A stretch of DNA of 64,000 nt, taken from the NCBI RefSeq assembly GCF_012976305.1, contig NZ_JABDSR010000002.1, positions 62,001-126,000 of the forward strand. Direction: 5' to 3'. How positions within the stretch are numbered: position 1 is the stretch's first letter; every line of letters starts with the position of its first letter. Both the position numbers and the translations under genes were made by a program. Shown in pieces: positions 54,330-63,559 of this stretch. The notes beneath the pieces are model-generated. The model was not told the origin of the DNA and did not search any database. It worked only from the letters and a program-made list of their open reading frames with translations. This DNA comes from Peptoniphilus faecalis (GTDB lineage: Bacteria > Bacillota > Clostridia > Tissierellales > Peptoniphilaceae).

Positions 54330-55259
54330 ATGACTAAATATATATTAAAGAGACTTTTAATATTAATACCAACACTTTTAGGCGTGAGCTTTATAGTGTT
54401 TTCACTTTTATATTTATCGCCGGGAGATGCTGCTCTTGCAGTAGCAGGACCTGATGCAACTAAGGAAGCTGTAGATGCTATAAGGGAAAATTTGGGGCTA
54501 AATCAGCCCTTTATAATTCAGTATGGAAATTATTTAAAGAATTTAATTTTTCACTTTGACTTGGGCACAAGTTATCAATCTGGTAGATCTGTAACAGAGG
54601 CTCTTATTAGAGTCTTTCCAACTACAATTAAACTTGCAAGTGGCGCTCTTGCCATTGCAGTAATTATGGGAATTATCTCAGGTATAATTGCAGCTCTAAA
54701 GAAAAATACTTTTATCGACTCAATTATAACAGCCCTTGGCATGGTTGGCCTTGCAATGCCAATTTTTTGGTCAGGACTTTTACTTATAATTGTATTTTCT
54801 ACGAAATTAAAGGTGCTTCCTGCATCGGGCTTTTCATCTTTAAAGCAGATGATATTGCCCTGGTTTGCACTGGGTTTTCAGTCTTCCGCAGTAATCATGA
54901 GAATGACAAGATCTGCAATGTTAGATGTTCTCGACAAGGATTATATTAGGACTGCCTATGCAAAGGGACTTAGCAAGAGGAAGATAATATTTGTCCACGC
55001 GCTTAAAAATGCAATGATCCCTGTTATAACTACTATTGGGCTTCAAGCTGGTGGACTTCTCGGTGGAAGTATTTTGACAGAAACTATTTTTTCCATTCCT
55101 GGAATTGGAAGGCTAATGGTTGATTCTATAAAAACTAGGGACTATCCAATAATTCTCGGTGCAATTATGCTTATTGCAATAGTTTATTCTGTGATTTCAA
55201 TTATTGTCGACATTCTCTATGGATTTATAAATCCGAGGATCAAGTCAGAGTACAAGTAG
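54330..55259 (+). CDS. Peptide ABC transporter permease (DppB type)
   Basis: A 309-residue protein with six helices. RLLILIPTLLGVSFIVFSLLYL opens the DppB/OppB N-terminus, LGLNQPFIIQYGNYL is a family signature, and the EAA loop is RTAYAKGLSKRKIIFVHALKNAMIPV. ATG 54330 follows AGAAAGGA. It pairs with the DppC-type permease encoded seven bases downstream. Confidence 0.9.
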   Translation: MTKYILKRLLILIPTLLGVSFIVFSLLYLSPGDAALAVAGPDATKEAVDAIRENLGLNQPFIIQYGNYLKNLIFHFDLGTSYQSGRSVTEALIRVFPTTIKLASGALAIAVIMGIISGIIAALKKNTFIDSIITALGMVGLAMPIFWSGLLLIIVFSTKLKVLPASGFSSLKQMILPWFALGFQSSAVIMRMTRSAMLDVLDKDYIRTAYAKGLSKRKIIFVHALKNAMIPVITTIGLQAGGLLGGSILTETIFSIPGIGRLMVDSIKTRDYPIILGAIMLIAIVYSVISIIVDILYGFINPRIKSEYK

Positions 55260-55266
55260 GTGAACT

Positions 55267-56109
55267 ATGTTAAAGAGATTAAAAAACTTTTTTAAATATT
55301 ATAGCAGAAATAAAATAGCAGTAGTTGCCCTTGGATTTTTAATTCTATTAATTTTTGTAGCAATTTTTGCGGATGTGCTTTCACCCTATGATTACACAGA
55401 GCAGTTCCCCAAGGATAATTTTTTAAAACCAAGTAGCGCTCACTTAATGGGCACAGATAATTTTGGCAGAGATATTTTTTCAAGAGTCCTTCACGGAGCA
55501 CAAGTTTCTCTAAAAATTGGATTTACATCTGTAATAATTTCAACGATAATCGGAGTAATTATAGGTGCTTTTGCAGGCTACTACGAGGGGATTTTTGATT
55601 CTATAATCATGAGAGTAATGGATACAATTTTATCTATTCCACAACTTGTACTTGCGATTGCCCTTGCAGCTGCTCTAGGCAGCGGAATGAAGAATTTAAT
55701 TTTAGCAGTTTCTCTATCTTCTATACCAAGCTATGCTAGGATTGTAAGAAGTCAGGTAATGTCTATTAAAAACTTGGAATACATTGAATCGGCTAGACTG
55801 TCTGGCGTAAAAACTTTTAAATTAATTTTTGCTGAGATACTTCCCAATTGTTTTGCACCAATAATTGTGCAAGCTACAATTGGAGTTGGAACTGCAATTT
55901 TATCTGCGGCATCTCTTTCCTTTATTGGGATGGGAATTATGCCGCCAGAAGCAGAATGGGGACAAATGCTTTCTGAAGGGAGAGCCTATATTAGAAATTA
56001 TCCACATATAACTCTATTTCCAGGCCTTGCCATTGCCCTTACAATTTTAGTTTTAAATATTGTGGGCGATGCCCTTAGAGATGCCTTTGATCCAAAATTC
56101 AGGAGGTAG
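55267..56109 (+). CDS. Peptide ABC transporter permease (DppC type)
   Basis: A 280-residue, six-helix protein. An N-terminal cytosolic stretch and first helix are followed by the DppC hallmark HLMGTDNFGRDIFSRVLHGAQVSL, and the EAA loop reads ESARLSGVKTFKLIFAEILPN. GMGIMPPEAEWGQML is the late periplasmic signature. An AGGTG site lies just upstream. It ends one base before the ATPase start. Confidence 0.92.
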   Translation: MLKRLKNFFKYYSRNKIAVVALGFLILLIFVAIFADVLSPYDYTEQFPKDNFLKPSSAHLMGTDNFGRDIFSRVLHGAQVSLKIGFTSVIISTIIGVIIGAFAGYYEGIFDSIIMRVMDTILSIPQLVLAIALAAALGSGMKNLILAVSLSSIPSYARIVRSQVMSIKNLEYIESARLSGVKTFKLIFAEILPNCFAPIIVQATIGVGTAILSAASLSFIGMGIMPPEAEWGQMLSEGRAYIRNYPHITLFPGLAIALTILVLNIVGDALRDAFDPKFRR

Positions 56110-56110
56110 T

Positions 56111-57067
56111 ATGTTATTAGAAATAAAAAATCTTGAAGTCTTTTTTAAAAGTTCTCAAGGAACAGTAAAAGCTGTCAACAAAGTGAATATAAATACACGT
56201 GACGGGATGACAACTGCCATAGTTGGCGAGAGCGGTTCGGGCAAATCTGTAACATCCCTTGCAATAATGGGCCTAATTGACAAGTCATCTCTTGAAAAAA
56301 TTTCTGGTGAAATAAATTTTGAGGGGAAAAATCTTTTGGAATTTTCACAAGAAGAACTTAGAAAAATTAGGGGAAAGGAAATATCCATGATTTTTCAAGA
56401 ACCAATGACTTCGCTTAACCCAGCTCTAAAAATTGGCTATCAAATGTCTGAGGTTTATAGGACTCATTTTAATATGGATAAAAAAACTGCCAAGGAAAAA
56501 TCAATTGAGATGATTAAAAAGGTTGAGATAGACAGAGCAGAAGATATTTATAATTTATATCCCCACGAACTTTCAGGGGGAATGAGACAAAGAGTTATGA
56601 TTGCCATGGCACTTTCTGCATCTCCAAAACTTTTAATAGCAGATGAAGCTACAACTGCCCTTGATGTTACAATTCAAAGGGAGGTTTTGGAGCTAATGAA
56701 AAAATTAAAGCAAGATATGAACACTTCTATAATTTTCATAACTCATGACCTTGGTGTAGTATCCGATATTGCCGATTATGTAAATGTGATGTATGCAGGC
56801 AAAATTGTTGAAAGGGCAAGGGCAGTAGATATTTTTAATGAACCACTACATCCCTATACTAAGGGACTTATTAAGGCGATACCTACTGTATATAAAAAAA
56901 AGGACGAGCTATACACAATTAGAGGTTCAGTGCCAAATCCAATTAACTTGCCTGACTGTTGCTACTTCTGCGACAGATGTGACGAGAAGATGAAAATTTG
57001 TGAAGAAAAAGTTCCAGAGGAAATTGACATCGACGGTCACAAAGTCAGTTGTTTCTTGTATAGGTGA
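56111..57067 (+). CDS. Peptide ABC transporter ATPase (DppD type)
   Basis: A 318-residue ATP-binding subunit: Walker A GESGSGKSV, Q-loop FQEPMTSLNP, signature LSGGMRQRV, Walker B LLIADEATTALD and H-loop THDLGVV. The C-terminal oligopeptide/dipeptide domain has GSVPNPINLPDCCYFCDRC, a cysteine-rich segment that in this family can hold an Fe-S cluster. The AGGAGG site overlaps the permease stop; ATG 56111 follows it. Confidence 0.93.
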   Translation: MLLEIKNLEVFFKSSQGTVKAVNKVNINTRDGMTTAIVGESGSGKSVTSLAIMGLIDKSSLEKISGEINFEGKNLLEFSQEELRKIRGKEISMIFQEPMTSLNPALKIGYQMSEVYRTHFNMDKKTAKEKSIEMIKKVEIDRAEDIYNLYPHELSGGMRQRVMIAMALSASPKLLIADEATTALDVTIQREVLELMKKLKQDMNTSIIFITHDLGVVSDIADYVNVMYAGKIVERARAVDIFNEPLHPYTKGLIKAIPTVYKKKDELYTIRGSVPNPINLPDCCYFCDRCDEKMKICEEKVPEEIDIDGHKVSCFLYR

Positions 57068-57071
57068 TATT

Positions 57072-57869
57072 ATGGACAAAACAATTTTAGAAGTAAAAAA
57101 CTTAAATAAAGAATTTAAAATAAACGGCGGCGAAGTTTTAAGGGCAGTAAAGGATATTTCCTTTGATTTAAAAACATCTCATACCCTTGGCATAGTTGGC
57201 GAAAGTGGTTCAGGAAAATCTACTCTTGCGAGATGTATTATGGGTCTTTATCCTGACGCAAAGGGCGAGATAATTTACAATGGAAAAAATATTTTAAAAG
57301 AAAACCAAAGGGAGCTAAAGGAATATCGAAAAAACGTGCAGATGATTTTTCAAGACCCCTATTCCTCTCTTAATCCAAGAAAAAAATGCAAAGATATAAT
57401 TGCATCGGGTATACGAAATTTAGTGGGCGAAAGGGACAAGAATAAAATTCACAAAAAAGTTATGGAAACTATGGAAATTTGTGGGCTTTCAGAATATCAC
57501 GCTGAGAGATATCCTCACGAATTTTCTGGAGGACAAAGGCAGAGGATTTCTATTGCAAGGGCCCTTGCAGTAGATCCAAAAATAATTGTGGCAGATGAAC
57601 CCACTTCTGCATTAGATGTTTCCATTCAAGCACAAATAATAAATTTGATGGAAGATTTGCAAAGAGATCTTGGTCTTAGCATGATTTTCATTTCTCACGA
57701 CCTTTCAGTTGTAAGACATGTGGCGGAAGAAGTGCTTGTAATGTATCATGGCGAGTGTGTAGAGTACAATAAGTCAGAAGAAATTTTTAAAAATCCAAGA
57801 GAGGATTACACTAAAAAATTATTGGCATCAGTGCCAGGCAAGAATTTAGCAGAATTTGAAGATGTGTAG
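57072..57869 (+). CDS. Peptide ABC transporter ATPase (DppF type)
   Basis: A 265-residue second ATP-binding subunit: GESGSGKSTLARCIMG, FQDPYSSLNPRKKC, FSGGQRQRISIARAL, IIVADEPTSALDVSIQ and SHDLSVV. It lacks the full C-terminal extension, being shorter than many DppF proteins. ATG 57072 has TAGGTGATATT upstream, four bases after the previous stop. Together with the preceding four genes it forms a complete importer. Confidence 0.92.
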   Translation: MDKTILEVKNLNKEFKINGGEVLRAVKDISFDLKTSHTLGIVGESGSGKSTLARCIMGLYPDAKGEIIYNGKNILKENQRELKEYRKNVQMIFQDPYSSLNPRKKCKDIIASGIRNLVGERDKNKIHKKVMETMEICGLSEYHAERYPHEFSGGQRQRISIARALAVDPKIIVADEPTSALDVSIQAQIINLMEDLQRDLGLSMIFISHDLSVVRHVAEEVLVMYHGECVEYNKSEEIFKNPREDYTKKLLASVPGKNLAEFEDV

Positions 57870-57910
57870 AAATTTTCTTTTGAGGGTATTATAATTAAAT
57901 AGAGTAGATA

Positions 57911-57938
57911 AAACTGTAGGGTTCTACAGTTTTTTATT
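57911..57938 (+). terminator. Terminator after the peptide transporter operon
   Basis: AAACTGTAG-GGTT-CTACAGTTT followed by TTTATTTT. Confidence 0.9.
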
Positions 57939-57952
57939 TTGGAGTTGAAAAG

Positions 57953-58582
57953 ATGCTTAGTGATTACATAGAAGGCGATGAAAATTTGCTTGAAGATAAT
58001 TCTTTCACTTATGAAGATAAAAATAAAATTAAAGTTTCATTAAAAATAAATGATGAATTTTTTGAAAAAGAAAATGAAATCGATGAAGATAATGAAAGTG
58101 AAAGAGAAATTTTATATAATAAAGAAGAGGAGTCTTCACCTTTAAATAGCGAAGGATTTTTAGAACAAAGTCCTAAAGAAAATAATGATTTTTACGACGA
58201 ATATTATTTGGATAGGATAGATGAAGTCCAAGAAATTTTGGAAAAAATTTGCGAGAGCATACCATCTTATGCCTATGAACATCTAAACGGTGGTATAATT
58301 CTAACAGAAGAGGTAAAGTATCACGAAGAATCTCGCAATGACGATTTACTCATAATGGGCGAATACCAAAGATCAATGCTTGGCAATATGATAAAAATTT
58401 ATTATGGCTCCTTTATGGAGATGTATAGATTTTCATCGAGGGAGATCTTAAAGAAAAAGCTAGAGGAAGTTTTGCTCCACGAGTTCACTCATCACTTGGA
58501 GTTTTTAGCAAATGAGTGGGGACTTGTAATCGAAGACAAGAAATTTTTAGAAGAATATAGAAAAGGTAAAGTTAATGAATAA
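57953..58582 (+). CDS. Zincin-like metallopeptidase family protein with acidic N-terminal extension
   Basis: A 209-residue protein. Residues ~90-200 match the PF06262 zincin family: [37 protein letters not shown] and [13 protein letters not shown], the last being an HExxH zinc site. About 80 residues at the front are highly acidic (Glu/Asp-rich, low complexity), which the small family members normally lack. No signal peptide is seen, so it is cytosolic. Its stop overlaps the start of the J-domain gene, suggesting a joint role in protein quality control. That role is inferred. Confidence 0.8.
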   Translation: MLSDYIEGDENLLEDNSFTYEDKNKIKVSLKINDEFFEKENEIDEDNESEREILYNKEEESSPLNSEGFLEQSPKENNDFYDEYYLDRIDEVQEILEKICESIPSYAYEHLNGGIILTEEVKYHEESRNDDLLIMGEYQRSMLGNMIKIYYGSFMEMYRFSSREILKKKLEEVLLHEFTHHLEFLANEWGLVIEDKKFLEEYRKGKVNE

Positions 58583-59429
58583 AATTTTAGGATATTTTTA
58601 TAAGGGCTTGGGCAAATTTTTTGACCTAATCTTAACTTTTTTAATAGTGATAGTAAATATTGCCGTGGATTTATTTTCTGCGATAAGGAAATTTTTCTTA
58701 TACGTCATATCCATGGGAGGTTGTTTAATAATATTGATATTTTTAAATCCCTTTGCGTGGGTGGGGATTGCTCGCAATAGATGGTTATCCACAATAATAA
58801 CTCTTGCGATAATCGTGCCACTACTTGGAAATGTTTCAGAATCCTTTCTTAAATATATTCACTACATGGTAACTGAATTTTTCTACGATAGGGCAGATCA
58901 CTATCTTCTTGGAAAAGAAAATGAATTTGAAAATATTTCTGGCTATGGAAGGGCTTATTGGGAGAAAAAAGAGAGAGAAAGAATTAAACAAGAGGAAGAA
59001 AAGAGAAAGAGAAGAGAAGAAGAATTTAACCAAAGGTTTAAAGAATTTGGCGGATTTACATGGACAACTTTTGACGACTTTTCTCAGTTTGAAGAATTTT
59101 TTAGACAAGCAGGCTATGGATACTATGACGGTCAAAGCTCCAATTATGACAATTATGGAAATTATGGAAATTATGGTAATAATTCATCACAAGGACAGAG
59201 ATACGGATTTAAAGAGCAATATGAAAGTGCCTGCGACACTCTCGGTGTAAATTATTCGGCAGACAAATATGAAATTAAACTTGCCTATAGGAAAATGGCA
59301 AAAAAATATCACCCAGATCTAAATAAAGAAGAGGGAGCAAAGGAAAAATTTCAAAAAATAAATGCAGCTTATGAATTTTTAAATGATTCAAATATTGAGA
59401 TGTATAAAAAGATGTCTGGCGCAAATTAA
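58575..59429 (+). CDS. Membrane-anchored J-domain protein
   Basis: A 284-residue protein. Two or three hydrophobic helices lie in residues ~8-100, then a Lys/Glu-rich coiled coil (~125-155), a Gly/Tyr/Asn-rich linker with [10 protein letters not shown], and a C-terminal J domain (~220-284) containing [20 protein letters not shown] and the essential HPD in KYHPDLN. The domain order is the reverse of classical DnaJ. It should recruit and stimulate an Hsp70 at the membrane. The ATG overlaps the zincin stop by eight bases, so the two proteins are translationally coupled. Confidence 0.88.
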   Translation: MNKILGYFYKGLGKFFDLILTFLIVIVNIAVDLFSAIRKFFLYVISMGGCLIILIFLNPFAWVGIARNRWLSTIITLAIIVPLLGNVSESFLKYIHYMVTEFFYDRADHYLLGKENEFENISGYGRAYWEKKERERIKQEEEKRKRREEEFNQRFKEFGGFTWTTFDDFSQFEEFFRQAGYGYYDGQSSNYDNYGNYGNYGNNSSQGQRYGFKEQYESACDTLGVNYSADKYEIKLAYRKMAKKYHPDLNKEEGAKEKFQKINAAYEFLNDSNIEMYKKMSGAN

Positions 59430-59445
59430 ATATTTTAGACAAAAA

Positions 59446-59471
59446 GAAAGGACCGCGAGGGTCCTTTTTTA
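59446..59471 (+). terminator. Terminator after the J-domain gene
   Basis: AAAGGACC-GCGA-GGGTCCTTT followed by TTTAGTG. Confidence 0.9.
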
Positions 59472-59539
59472 GTGTTTAGATTTTTAAATTTACAACCATC
59501 TAATTTATAAGAAAAATGTTTTAACTAACTTCGAAAAAA

Positions 59540-60301
59540 TTATTTTATAATTTCTTCTGCCATCTTATAAAATTCGTTCACGTCCATATCATCTCCAGCC
59601 ATTAAAGCATATTGGACTCCCTTGTAGTCAAAGATTAGGTGCTTTGAAGCATTTTCTTCTCTTTTATCTGAACCAATAGCTAGGTTAAAGAAAGGATCAT
59701 TTTTTGATCTTTCAAGTTCTTCTTCTGTTGCATCTTTTTCATCTGCTAGGAATAAATTTTCAACTCTTGAATAATAAACTGGCACTCCATTAATTTCTCT
59801 AATTTCATTATAAGGTTGTTCTGAAATTGGCTTTGAAGTTTCTGGATATTTATCAACAAAGAGAATTACTTTTTCCCCAACTTCATTTTTATAATTTACC
59901 TTAAAGGACTTCCTCTTATTTAATTTTGCACCAGCATCATCAGTATCTGCAATATCAATTAAAGTTATGCCATCAAAACCATAGGAACCTAAGCTTTCGG
60001 GTATTTCTGCATCAATACCTGTTTTCTTTTCGGCCTTTGCCACATCAGTATACTTTGTATAATTATAATATGAAGTTGAAGAAGTGATAGTTCCAGTAAT
60101 TTTTCCTGCTGCAAAAACGCCAATTGAAAGCACGAGCATAGCCGATGCTATTAATATAAATCTTTTTTTCATTTTAAATTCTCCTTTATCTTCTGTAGAC
60201 TTTAATTTCAAGTCGATTTTATTTTTAAGATAATCAGAAGGAGAAGAATTTTCTACGCTTTCTCTTAATTTATTTTTTAAATATTCATCAAAATTATTCA
60301 T
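59540..60301 (-). CDS. Probable anti-sigma factor (single-pass, DUF4367-like sensor)
   Basis: A 253-residue protein. An N-terminal cytosolic part (residues 1-~45) precedes one membrane helix (FILIASAMLVLSIGVFAAG, about 46-65) and an outside domain ending in FDYKGVQYALMAGDDMDVNEF, which resembles DUF4367. The cytosolic part lacks the HxxxCxxC zinc anti-sigma motif. Its start overlaps the end of the sigma gene by eight bases (ATGAATAA), the usual sigma/anti-sigma layout. ATG 60301 follows GAAGGAGAA. Role by position and topology. Confidence 0.72.
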   Translation of the reverse strand: MNNFDEYLKNKLRESVENSSPSDYLKNKIDLKLKSTEDKGEFKMKKRFILIASAMLVLSIGVFAAGKITGTITSSTSYYNYTKYTDVAKAEKKTGIDAEIPESLGSYGFDGITLIDIADTDDAGAKLNKRKSFKVNYKNEVGEKVILFVDKYPETSKPISEQPYNEIREINGVPVYYSRVENLFLADEKDATEEELERSKNDPFFNLAIGSDKREENASKHLIFDYKGVQYALMAGDDMDVNEFYKMAEEIIK

Positions 60302-60881
60302 AAATGTTCTCCTTCTCGCCAAAATTTTCGCAAAAGTCTTGATCAATTTTAATTAACTCTTTTTTCAAATTATTTCTAGCTCTAAATAGTCGTGACTTAA
60401 CTGTGCCCTTAAAGGTCTTGCAAATTTTTGCGATTTCCTCAATGGAAAAATCATCGTAGTAAAAGAGGACTATAACTTCCCTTTCCCTTTGTTTTAATTT
60501 TAATAGTGCTTCTTCAATTTCTTCATTTAAAAGGAACTCATCTTCTCCATTTGAAACACTACCTATATCCGCCCTATCTAAAACAAATTCGTCTGGAAAT
60601 TCTCTCTTTCTCTTTTTATACTTCGTATAGCAAAAATTTTTTAGAATTGAAAAAATCCAAGGTTTTAGTTTATTAAAATCTTTTAGACTATTTATATTTT
60701 TGTAAATTGATAAGAAGGTGTCCTGCAGCACATCTTCTGCATCGTCTTTGTTTCCCAAAAGGAGAAGTGCAGTGCGATATAATATTAAATTGTACTCTTT
60801 ATACAGGAGGTCAAAGGAATATTTATCACCATTTTTTAAATTTTCAAAATTTTCTAAGGTAAAATTATTATCTTGATTCAT
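60294..60881 (-). CDS. ECF-type RNA polymerase sigma factor
   Basis: A 195-residue sigma-70 family protein. Region 2 is LYRTALLLLGNKDDAEDVLQDTFLSIYKNI with the core-binding DAEDVLQDTF. Region 4 is LKQREREVIVLFYYDDFSIEEIAKICKTFKGTVKSRLFRARNNL, the HTH that reads the -35 box. Regions 1 and 3 are missing, as in ECF factors. AGGAGG precedes the ATG on the minus strand. It is co-expressed with the probable anti-sigma factor and likely directs an envelope-stress regulon. Confidence 0.9.
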   Translation of the reverse strand: MNQDNNFTLENFENLKNGDKYSFDLLYKEYNLILYRTALLLLGNKDDAEDVLQDTFLSIYKNINSLKDFNKLKPWIFSILKNFCYTKYKKRKREFPDEFVLDRADIGSVSNGEDEFLLNEEIEEALLKLKQREREVIVLFYYDDFSIEEIAKICKTFKGTVKSRLFRARNNLKKELIKIDQDFCENFGEKENIYE

Positions 60882-60940
60882 TTTATCCTCCTTTGATGCA
60901 TCTAATTATAAGACTATTTAGGATGCAAAAAGGTTCATTA

Positions 60941-60974
60941 AAAAAACAAAAAATCCCCACAAAAGTGGAGATTT
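60941..60974 (-). terminator. Terminator of the zinc-ribbon/TPR/SH3 protein gene
   Basis: On the minus strand AAATCTCCAC-TTTT-GTGGGGATTT followed by a T run. The stem begins at the stop codon. Confidence 0.82.
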
Positions 60975-62538
60975 AATTTAAAGTTTTGTCAGAGATCCAA
61001 CCAGTTGTATTTTCGCCTGAAACTGTACTTTTAACTTCTACATGGCACCAAATTCTTTCGCCTTGTTCGATTTTTGTCTCCAAGATGTAGAGTTCAGTTC
61101 CCTTTTCCAAAATTTTTATTATTTCAGAATCAACACTGGGTTCTTTCCTTAAGTTTGCCTTTTCTGTTGCTACATTTCTATAAGTGTGAAGTAGTTCAGA
61201 AGATTTTTTTGCCGTCTGTGCTGCATCTGTGTAGTCATTTTCTTTTTCAAAATTTTCCCTTTGAACGCCCTTTTTATTCAAATCAATGGCGTTTTTGCTC
61301 TCAATTTCTTTTTTTAAAGTTGTCGCTTTTGCAGATTCAGGCACCACTTCAAGATAGGAATTTAAAAGTGAAAGTGCATTACTAATTTTGTTTTCCGTGT
61401 ATAAACTTTTTACATTAGTCAAAATTATATTGTCAATGGAGAGGAGTTTATCTTGTGCTGAACTATAGTTTTTATCGTCTTCTTGAATTACTTTTTTAAA
61501 ATTAGAGGCAGAGTCAATATAATTTTTTTCTCTGTAAAATTCAATACCTTTTTGATAAAATTCGTTAGATTGAACTAATTTCTTTAATTTTTCAATTTCC
61601 TTTGAAATTTCTGGAGTTGTTTTTTCCTTTGTAGCTTCTTTGTAAACCTCAAGAGCTTCATTATATTCGCCGCTTAATGCCAAAGCTCTTGCATCTTCAA
61701 TTTTATTTTCATTTCGAGAAACTACTGTAAAATTAATTATAAGTATAGAAATTATTGACAAGATAAATATTAAAACTAAGGAAAAGAAGATGATTTTTCC
61801 TGAAAATTTTCTTGGCTTTTTTAAGCTAACATCGTTAGTTCTGTCGCTTTTTAGGCTCTCAATATTGGGGGCAATCTTTGATAAATTTGTTTGAGTTAAG
61901 TGAGTTTCCAAAGTTTTTAAATTAATATCCGATGTAGACCTCGTGTTTTCAATTACATTTAAAATTTTTGAATTTATAAGTGGTTCAGTCAAATTGTTTA
62001 GCACAAAACTTTTATTTCTGCCACAAAAATCACACTCGGTGTTTTCCTTTTCATTTATAAAACCACAGGCACAGCGCCAAAAATCAATTTGATTTTCTCC
62101 GTAAGTTTTAATTCCTTCGCCAAGGGTGTCCTTTATTTGGGCACGTTTTTTTTCTGGTATTACAGGAAGATTGATTTCATATTTTTTTTCTGAACAAGGT
62201 ATAGTTTTGCCATCACAAGTGTATTTTGAGATGTAAATATCTATTGCCCTTGCATCATAAAATCTCTCGTCCAATAAAAAAGGATCTAAAAAATATCTCG
62301 TGTAAGGTTTTATGTTTACTGATTGTGCAAAATAAAATTCTTTGCCATTAAACAAATAAAATTTATCAATAGATTTAAACTTTACAGCAAATTCTATATT
62401 AGTTACATAAGAGTCTGTTGCATTTAACATATCAATTGCTATTGCAAAATCACCGCTAGTGAGTTCGGCATTAGCAATTTGAATTTTTTCATTTGTATTA
62501 AAGCTAAGTTTTGTGGGTAAGGTTCTAAAAAAACTCAT
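60973..62538 (-). CDS. Membrane protein with zinc ribbon, TPR-like repeats and SH3 domain
   Basis: A 521-residue protein of composite build. Residues ~1-145 are an unrecognised beta-rich domain. A RanBP2-type zinc ribbon follows (WRCACGFINEKENTECDFCG, about 154-173), then a linker, one membrane helix (about 248-270), TPR-like helical repeats (about 280-430; SGEYNEALEVYKEATKE, FYREKNYIDSASNFKKVIQ) and a C-terminal bacterial SH3 domain (NLRKEPSVDSEIIKILEKGTEL, ending GWISDKTLN). The zinc part would be inside and the SH3 outside, where it might bind wall peptides. It is transcribed alone, next to the sigma/anti-sigma pair. Confidence 0.78.
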   Translation of the reverse strand: MSFFRTLPTKLSFNTNEKIQIANAELTSGDFAIAIDMLNATDSYVTNIEFAVKFKSIDKFYLFNGKEFYFAQSVNIKPYTRYFLDPFLLDERFYDARAIDIYISKYTCDGKTIPCSEKKYEINLPVIPEKKRAQIKDTLGEGIKTYGENQIDFWRCACGFINEKENTECDFCGRNKSFVLNNLTEPLINSKILNVIENTRSTSDINLKTLETHLTQTNLSKIAPNIESLKSDRTNDVSLKKPRKFSGKIIFFSLVLIFILSIISILIINFTVVSRNENKIEDARALALSGEYNEALEVYKEATKEKTTPEISKEIEKLKKLVQSNEFYQKGIEFYREKNYIDSASNFKKVIQEDDKNYSSAQDKLLSIDNIILTNVKSLYTENKISNALSLLNSYLEVVPESAKATTLKKEIESKNAIDLNKKGVQRENFEKENDYTDAAQTAKKSSELLHTYRNVATEKANLRKEPSVDSEIIKILEKGTELYILETKIEQGERIWCHVEVKSTVSGENTTGWISDKTLN

Positions 62539-62656
62539 AAAGACTCCTTTCTATTTATTAATTAATTATAATCTACTTGAAAAATTTTTACAATATGGCT
62601 CTATTTACTAAATTATGTCTTTATCATATAATCTAATCATAGAAGAGAGGTGGAAG

Positions 62657-63559
62657 ATGAATTTAAAAAGAAATTATATGGATATAAGGGGCGAAAAAAT
62701 TTTTTACCTAGAAAACGAAGGTAAATTAGACAAAAATATTTTATTTATACATGGAAATATGTACTCATCTTCTTGTTTTATAGAAGTTATTAAAAGTTTA
62801 GGGGATTACAAAATTTTTGCGCCAGACATGAGAGGATATGGTAATAGTTCTTATAACAACAAAGTTACATCAATAGATGATTTTGCTTTGGACATAAAAG
62901 AATTTATTTTAAAACTTAATATAAATAATTTTACCCTGGTCTCATGGTCTCTTGGCACTGGAGTTGCCCTTGAACTTTCAAAGGATAGGGAAATAAATAA
63001 TAGAATAAAAAATCAAGTTTTCTTAGCTCCAATTGGCTATGAACCTTATAGTGTTAATGGTGCAGACGTTCTTACAAGTAATTTTCAAGAATATTTGAGC
63101 AATTTTGACTTTATTAATCCTCAAAAAAACTTGGAAATCTTTAAAGGACTAATGACCTTTAATATGGGCTTAATTGAAGATAGTTTTGCAAGCATAGGCA
63201 TGAAGGGCGATGAATTAAAAAAAGATAATATTAGAATTTTATTTAAAACCTTTATATACAATGTGAATATGCCAGAAAAGGAGGAGTTTGAGAGAAATAT
63301 AGACTCTGCAATTAAACAGAGAAATTTAGAGGAAGTTGCGAAAATTTTAAGGAATTATAAATATTTTGGTGGAAAGTTAAACAAAAAGAGTACAGTTTTG
63401 CACGGCTATGATGATAGGGTAATTTCATACATGGACGGAAAATTTTTGGCAGATGAATTAGGTGCAAAATTTGAAAAATTAAATAATTGTGGACATTCTG
63501 TAATGACGGATAAAAAGAATTTTGTAGTAAAAATAATAAAAAAATTTGTGGAGGAATAA
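62657..63559 (+). CDS. Alpha/beta hydrolase fold protein
   Basis: A 300-residue protein. FIHGNMYSSSCF is the oxyanion segment, PDMRGYGNS the conserved loop, SWSLG (Ser98) the nucleophile elbow, HGYDDRVI the acid and NNCGHSVM the catalytic histidine. The elbow has Ser rather than Gly at the first position. Substrate unknown. ATG 62657 follows GAGAGGTGGAAG; an in-frame ATG at 62615 lacks a site. The next gene starts immediately after its stop. Confidence 0.83.
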   Translation: MNLKRNYMDIRGEKIFYLENEGKLDKNILFIHGNMYSSSCFIEVIKSLGDYKIFAPDMRGYGNSSYNNKVTSIDDFALDIKEFILKLNINNFTLVSWSLGTGVALELSKDREINNRIKNQVFLAPIGYEPYSVNGADVLTSNFQEYLSNFDFINPQKNLEIFKGLMTFNMGLIEDSFASIGMKGDELKKDNIRILFKTFIYNVNMPEKEEFERNIDSAIKQRNLEEVAKILRNYKYFGGKLNKKSTVLHGYDDRVISYMDGKFLADELGAKFEKLNNCGHSVMTDKKNFVVKIIKKFVEE

